NCBI RefSeq assembly: GCF_008365315.1
Contig: NZ_CP043506.1
Span: 558,001 to 622,000, forward strand
Source of the DNA: Acetobacter vaccinii
GTDB lineage: Bacteria; Pseudomonadota; Alphaproteobacteria; Acetobacterales; Acetobacteraceae
DNA length: 64,000 nt
Reading direction: 5' to 3'
This document shows, piece after piece, positions 61,479-64,000 of this stretch. Position 1 is the stretch's first letter. Each line of letters starts with the position of its first letter. Position numbers and translations under genes: made by a program. The notes below the pieces were generated by a model, which saw only the letters and a list, made by a program, of their open reading frames with translations, had not been told where the DNA came from and did not search any database.

Positions 61479-62807
61479 ATGTCGCGCAAGATGAATCTGG
61501 CGGCCTTCCTCCTTCCCACGGGGCACCATGCCGCTGCATGGCGCCACCCGTCATCCGTCCGGGACGCAGGCGTCAATTTTCCACACCATGTGGAACTTGC
61601 CCGCACGGCAGAACGTGGCCTGTTTGATGCGGTCTTTATTGCCGATTTTACAAGCGGCATCGATGAAGACGGGATCGAAGGCTTCAGCCGGATGACCTAT
61701 GCCTCCTCTTTCGAGCCCCTGACCCTTATTTCCGCCCTGTCCGCCGTCACCCAGCGGATTGGTGTTATCGGCACAGTCAGCACCACCTATACGGTTCCTT
61801 ATCATCTGGCACGGCAGTTTCTCTCTCTCGACCAGATCAACGGTGGCCGGTCCGGCTGGAACCTTGTGACAACCGCCAATGTGCGCGAATCTGTGCATTA
61901 CGGCCTTCCCGCCCATGTCAAACATGCCGACCGCTATGTGCGGGCGCGGGAGTTTGCGGAACTTGTTGTAAAATTCTGGGACAGTTGGGACGACGGCGCC
62001 TTTGTGCGCGACGTTGAAAGCGGTGTTTTCTTCGACCCCGCCCTGCGCCGCGGTGTCACCCATGATGGTGAACTGTTTGCCGCAACCGGGCAGTTGGATA
62101 TTCCCCGCTCGCCACAAGGCCGCCCTGTTATCGTCCAGGCCGGATCATCCGAACCGGGCCGCCAGCTTGCTGCGGAAACAGCGGAAATGGTCTTTACCGC
62201 CCAGCAGGATCTGCAACAGGCCCGCGACTTCCGCGCCGACCTGCACGCCCGCATGGAGCGGATCGGACGGCCAACCTCCTCCATCAAGGTCATGCCCGGC
62301 GTCTATCCGCTGGTCGGGCGCACCCAGGCCGAGGCCGAAGACCTGAAAGACCAGTTGGATAACCTGACCCACCCGGAGGTCGGCCTGCTGCTGCTCTCGC
62401 GCATGACCGGCACCGACCTGCGTGGCCTGCCGCTGGACGGCCCCCTGCCCGAACCGCCGGAAACCATCAACGGCAACCAGAGCCGTCAGGCCCTGCTGCT
62501 GCAAATGGCCCGTAGGCGGAACATGACCCTACGCGAACTGTATCTGGAAGTCAGCGGTGCGCGCGGCCACTGGACCATATGGGGCAGCCCGACCCAGATT
62601 GCCGACCAGCTTGAGGAATGGTTTGTGACCGGCGCTGCCGATGGCTTCAACATCATGCCCCCCATCCTGCCCAGAAGCCTGAATGACTTTGTGGACCTGG
62701 TGGTGCCGGAACTGCAACGGCGCGGGCTGTTCCGCACCGCCTACCATGGCCATACCCTGCGTGAACATCTGGGCCTGGCACGCCCGGCCCCAGGCGACAA
62801 TACATAA
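61479..62807 (+). CDS. NtaA/SnaA/DszA-family FMN monooxygenase (second)
   Basis: A 442-residue paralogue of the gene at 57172. HHAAAWRHPSSVRDAGVNF, LARTAERGLFDAVFIADF, STTYTVPYHLARQFLSLDQINGGRSGWNLVTT, RYVRAREFAELVVKFWDSWDDGAF, and DIPRSPQGRPVIVQAGSSEPGRQLAAETAEMVF. It oxidises an organic substrate with FMNH2. Its stop overlaps the next gene by one base, linking it with a substrate-binding protein. Confidence 0.92.
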   Translation: MSRKMNLAAFLLPTGHHAAAWRHPSSVRDAGVNFPHHVELARTAERGLFDAVFIADFTSGIDEDGIEGFSRMTYASSFEPLTLISALSAVTQRIGVIGTVSTTYTVPYHLARQFLSLDQINGGRSGWNLVTTANVRESVHYGLPAHVKHADRYVRAREFAELVVKFWDSWDDGAFVRDVESGVFFDPALRRGVTHDGELFAATGQLDIPRSPQGRPVIVQAGSSEPGRQLAAETAEMVFTAQQDLQQARDFRADLHARMERIGRPTSSIKVMPGVYPLVGRTQAEAEDLKDQLDNLTHPEVGLLLLSRMTGTDLRGLPLDGPLPEPPETINGNQSRQALLLQMARRRNMTLRELYLEVSGARGHWTIWGSPTQIADQLEEWFVTGAADGFNIMPPILPRSLNDFVDLVVPELQRRGLFRTAYHGHTLREHLGLARPAPGDNT

Positions 62808-64000
62808 TGCGCCCGTCATCCGTCATATCGGGTTGGCGTCTGCCACGGCCTCTTGCGGCCGTGGCACTCTGCGCCCTTACCCTCGCCCCGCTCAGCATGG
62901 CCTGCGCGCAGCCGACAGTGGCCCCCGCAGACCGTGACCGGATGGTTCTTGGGGTCAATATTTCCCCCGCGACACTCGACCCGACAAGCAACCCCTCCGA
63001 GGGGATCAGGATCGTGACGTATGACAATATCTTTGAAGGCCTGACACGGCTAGATGAACAGGGCCGCCTACAGCCGCTGCTGGCGCGAAGCTGGACAGTC
63101 TCGCCCGATGGGCTGGACTACAGCTTTACCCTGCAACCTGATGTGACATTCCACGACGGGCATGCGTTTGACTGCGAGACCGTCAGGTTCACACTCAACC
63201 GCGCTGCCGCTCCGGAAAGCGTAAACCCACAAAAGCAGGTTTTCCAGAACATCGACAGTGTGACCTGCCCCTCGGCACTGGAAGCCCATGTGCGGCTACG
63301 CACACCCCATGGCAGCTTTCTGTCAGAACTGGCGTGGGACGATGCCGCCATGCTGTCCCCCACCAGTGCTGCCACCAATGGGCTGCACCCCATTGGCACC
63401 GGGCCTTTTGTGTTTTCAAGCTGGAAACGGGGGGAGAGCGTTACCCTGGAGCGCAACGACCACTACTGGGGACAAAAAGCCAAGCTGAAGACAGTAGTCT
63501 TCCGCTTTTTTTCCGACCCCATGGCCGCTGCCAACGCCCTTATGGATGGGCAGGTTGATGCGTATCCCAGCTTTCCCGCCCCTGAGATGGCCGAGCACTT
63601 TACCACCGACCCACGCTTTGTTGTCACCACAGGGCTGGCTCCGTTCAAAGGTCTGCTGGCCCTGAACAACAGGCGCAAGCCCTTCCGCGACCTGCGGGTG
63701 CGCCAGGCACTGGCCTATGCGCTGGACCGCGCAGGCATGGCGGAGGCACTGGATATTCCCGGCTCCCGCGTTCTTGGCTCCCACATGAGCCCGGAGAACA
63801 AGGATTACACGGATTTCTCGACCCTTTACTCCTACGACCCGCAAAAGGCGCGCGCACTCCTCAAAGAAGCCGGGGTAGAGCCCGGCACCCGCCTGCGCCT
63901 GCTGCTGCCCCCCATTGGCTACGCCCGGGCAACGGGAGAGCTTGTCGCCGCGTATCTGGAGCAGGTGGGTATTACTGTCAGTATTGTGCAGGTTGAGTGG
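62807..64000 (+). CDS. ABC transporter substrate-binding protein, family 5 (partial)
   Basis: 398 codons open to the end of the window. Signal peptide PLAAVALCALTLAPLSMACA, then the SBP_bac_5 pattern: MVLGVNISPATLDPTSNPSEG, YDNIFEGLTRLDEQGRLQPLLARSWTVSPDG, YSFTLQPDVTFHDGHAFDCETVRFTLNR, NGLHPIGTGPFVFSSWKRGESVTLERNDHYWG, and LALNNRRKPFRDLRVRQALAYALDR. Family members bind peptides, nickel complexes, sugars or, in sulfur loci, organosulfur compounds. Its ATG overlaps the monooxygenase stop. Permease and ATPase genes are expected downstream. Confidence 0.92.
   Translation, partial: MRPSSVISGWRLPRPLAAVALCALTLAPLSMACAQPTVAPADRDRMVLGVNISPATLDPTSNPSEGIRIVTYDNIFEGLTRLDEQGRLQPLLARSWTVSPDGLDYSFTLQPDVTFHDGHAFDCETVRFTLNRAAAPESVNPQKQVFQNIDSVTCPSALEAHVRLRTPHGSFLSELAWDDAAMLSPTSAATNGLHPIGTGPFVFSSWKRGESVTLERNDHYWGQKAKLKTVVFRFFSDPMAAANALMDGQVDAYPSFPAPEMAEHFTTDPRFVVTTGLAPFKGLLALNNRRKPFRDLRVRQALAYALDRAGMAEALDIPGSRVLGSHMSPENKDYTDFSTLYSYDPQKARALLKEAGVEPGTRLRLLLPPIGYARATGELVAAYLEQVGITVSIVQVEW

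Noticed and set aside
1..64000. tRNA or rRNA genes
   Set aside because: No cloverleaf-like segment with T-loop GGTTCGAATCC-type sequence was noticed in the spacers; a tRNAscan run would be decisive.

Overview
The window reads as chromosomal DNA of an acetic acid bacterium (Alphaproteobacteria, Acetobacteraceae; Acetobacter/Komagataeibacter-like). This rests on a ChvI/ChvG-type two-component system, an alphaproteobacterial GTTC-N7-GTTC-like SOS box before dinB, 6S RNA placed between zapA and the 5-formyltetrahydrofolate cyclo-ligase gene, a class I DhnA-type aldolase, and GC-rich genes separated by AT-rich spacers. The species is an inference. I see no tRNA, rRNA, CRISPR array, prophage or intact insertion sequence.

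1-25 kb is mostly housekeeping: the end of chvI, chvG, ridA, rapZ, yqgE, a PPK2 kinase, a DUF3465 secreted protein, clpS/clpA, a DacA-type carboxypeptidase, map, ggt, the divergent pair epmB/epmA (EF-P beta-lysylation), two lipoproteins (one Gly/Trp-repeat, one fasciclin), a thiE-like gene with a class I aldolase, a zapA cluster with 6S RNA, 5-FCL and ymdB, then a HAD gene and pyrD. A Fur-like box precedes a small orphan membrane protein. dinB carries an SOS-like box and a perfect inverted repeat over its start codon.

25-35 kb holds a zinc uptake operon (SBP-ATPase-permease) divergent from a Zur-type regulator with a perfect palindrome between them, a class 3 (Rhizobium etli type) asparaginase, a Lys/Ala-rich AT-hook-like protein, mtnA, a YbaK-like deacylase, a DUF2272 lipoprotein and cysteine synthase.

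35-46 kb holds a four-gene group-2-like capsule export cassette (OPX lipoprotein, KpsE, KpsM, KpsT) with no glycosyltransferases beside it, a lipocalin-like gene divergent from a LysR regulator, and an MFS transporter. 44-51 kb holds two divergent signalling genes across a palindrome-containing AT-rich spacer: a soluble chemoreceptor with a probable globin-type sensor, and a 1643-residue PAS/GAF/GGDEF/globin-like/GAF/EAL protein.

51-64 kb is metabolic and accessory: a zinc alcohol dehydrogenase, an MFS exporter, a phosphotransacetylase-like enzyme, then an island with a TonB-dependent receptor, four flavin-dependent luciferase-like monooxygenases and a family 5 substrate-binding protein that runs off the end. 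The island is organised as two divergent operons around a very AT-rich spacer. It looks like uptake plus oxidative cleavage of a small organic, probably organosulfur, substrate. I consider this island and the globin-linked signalling pair the best candidates for undescribed biology here. Near-identical hairpin repeats recur at about 35.8, 42.4 and 53.8 kb.
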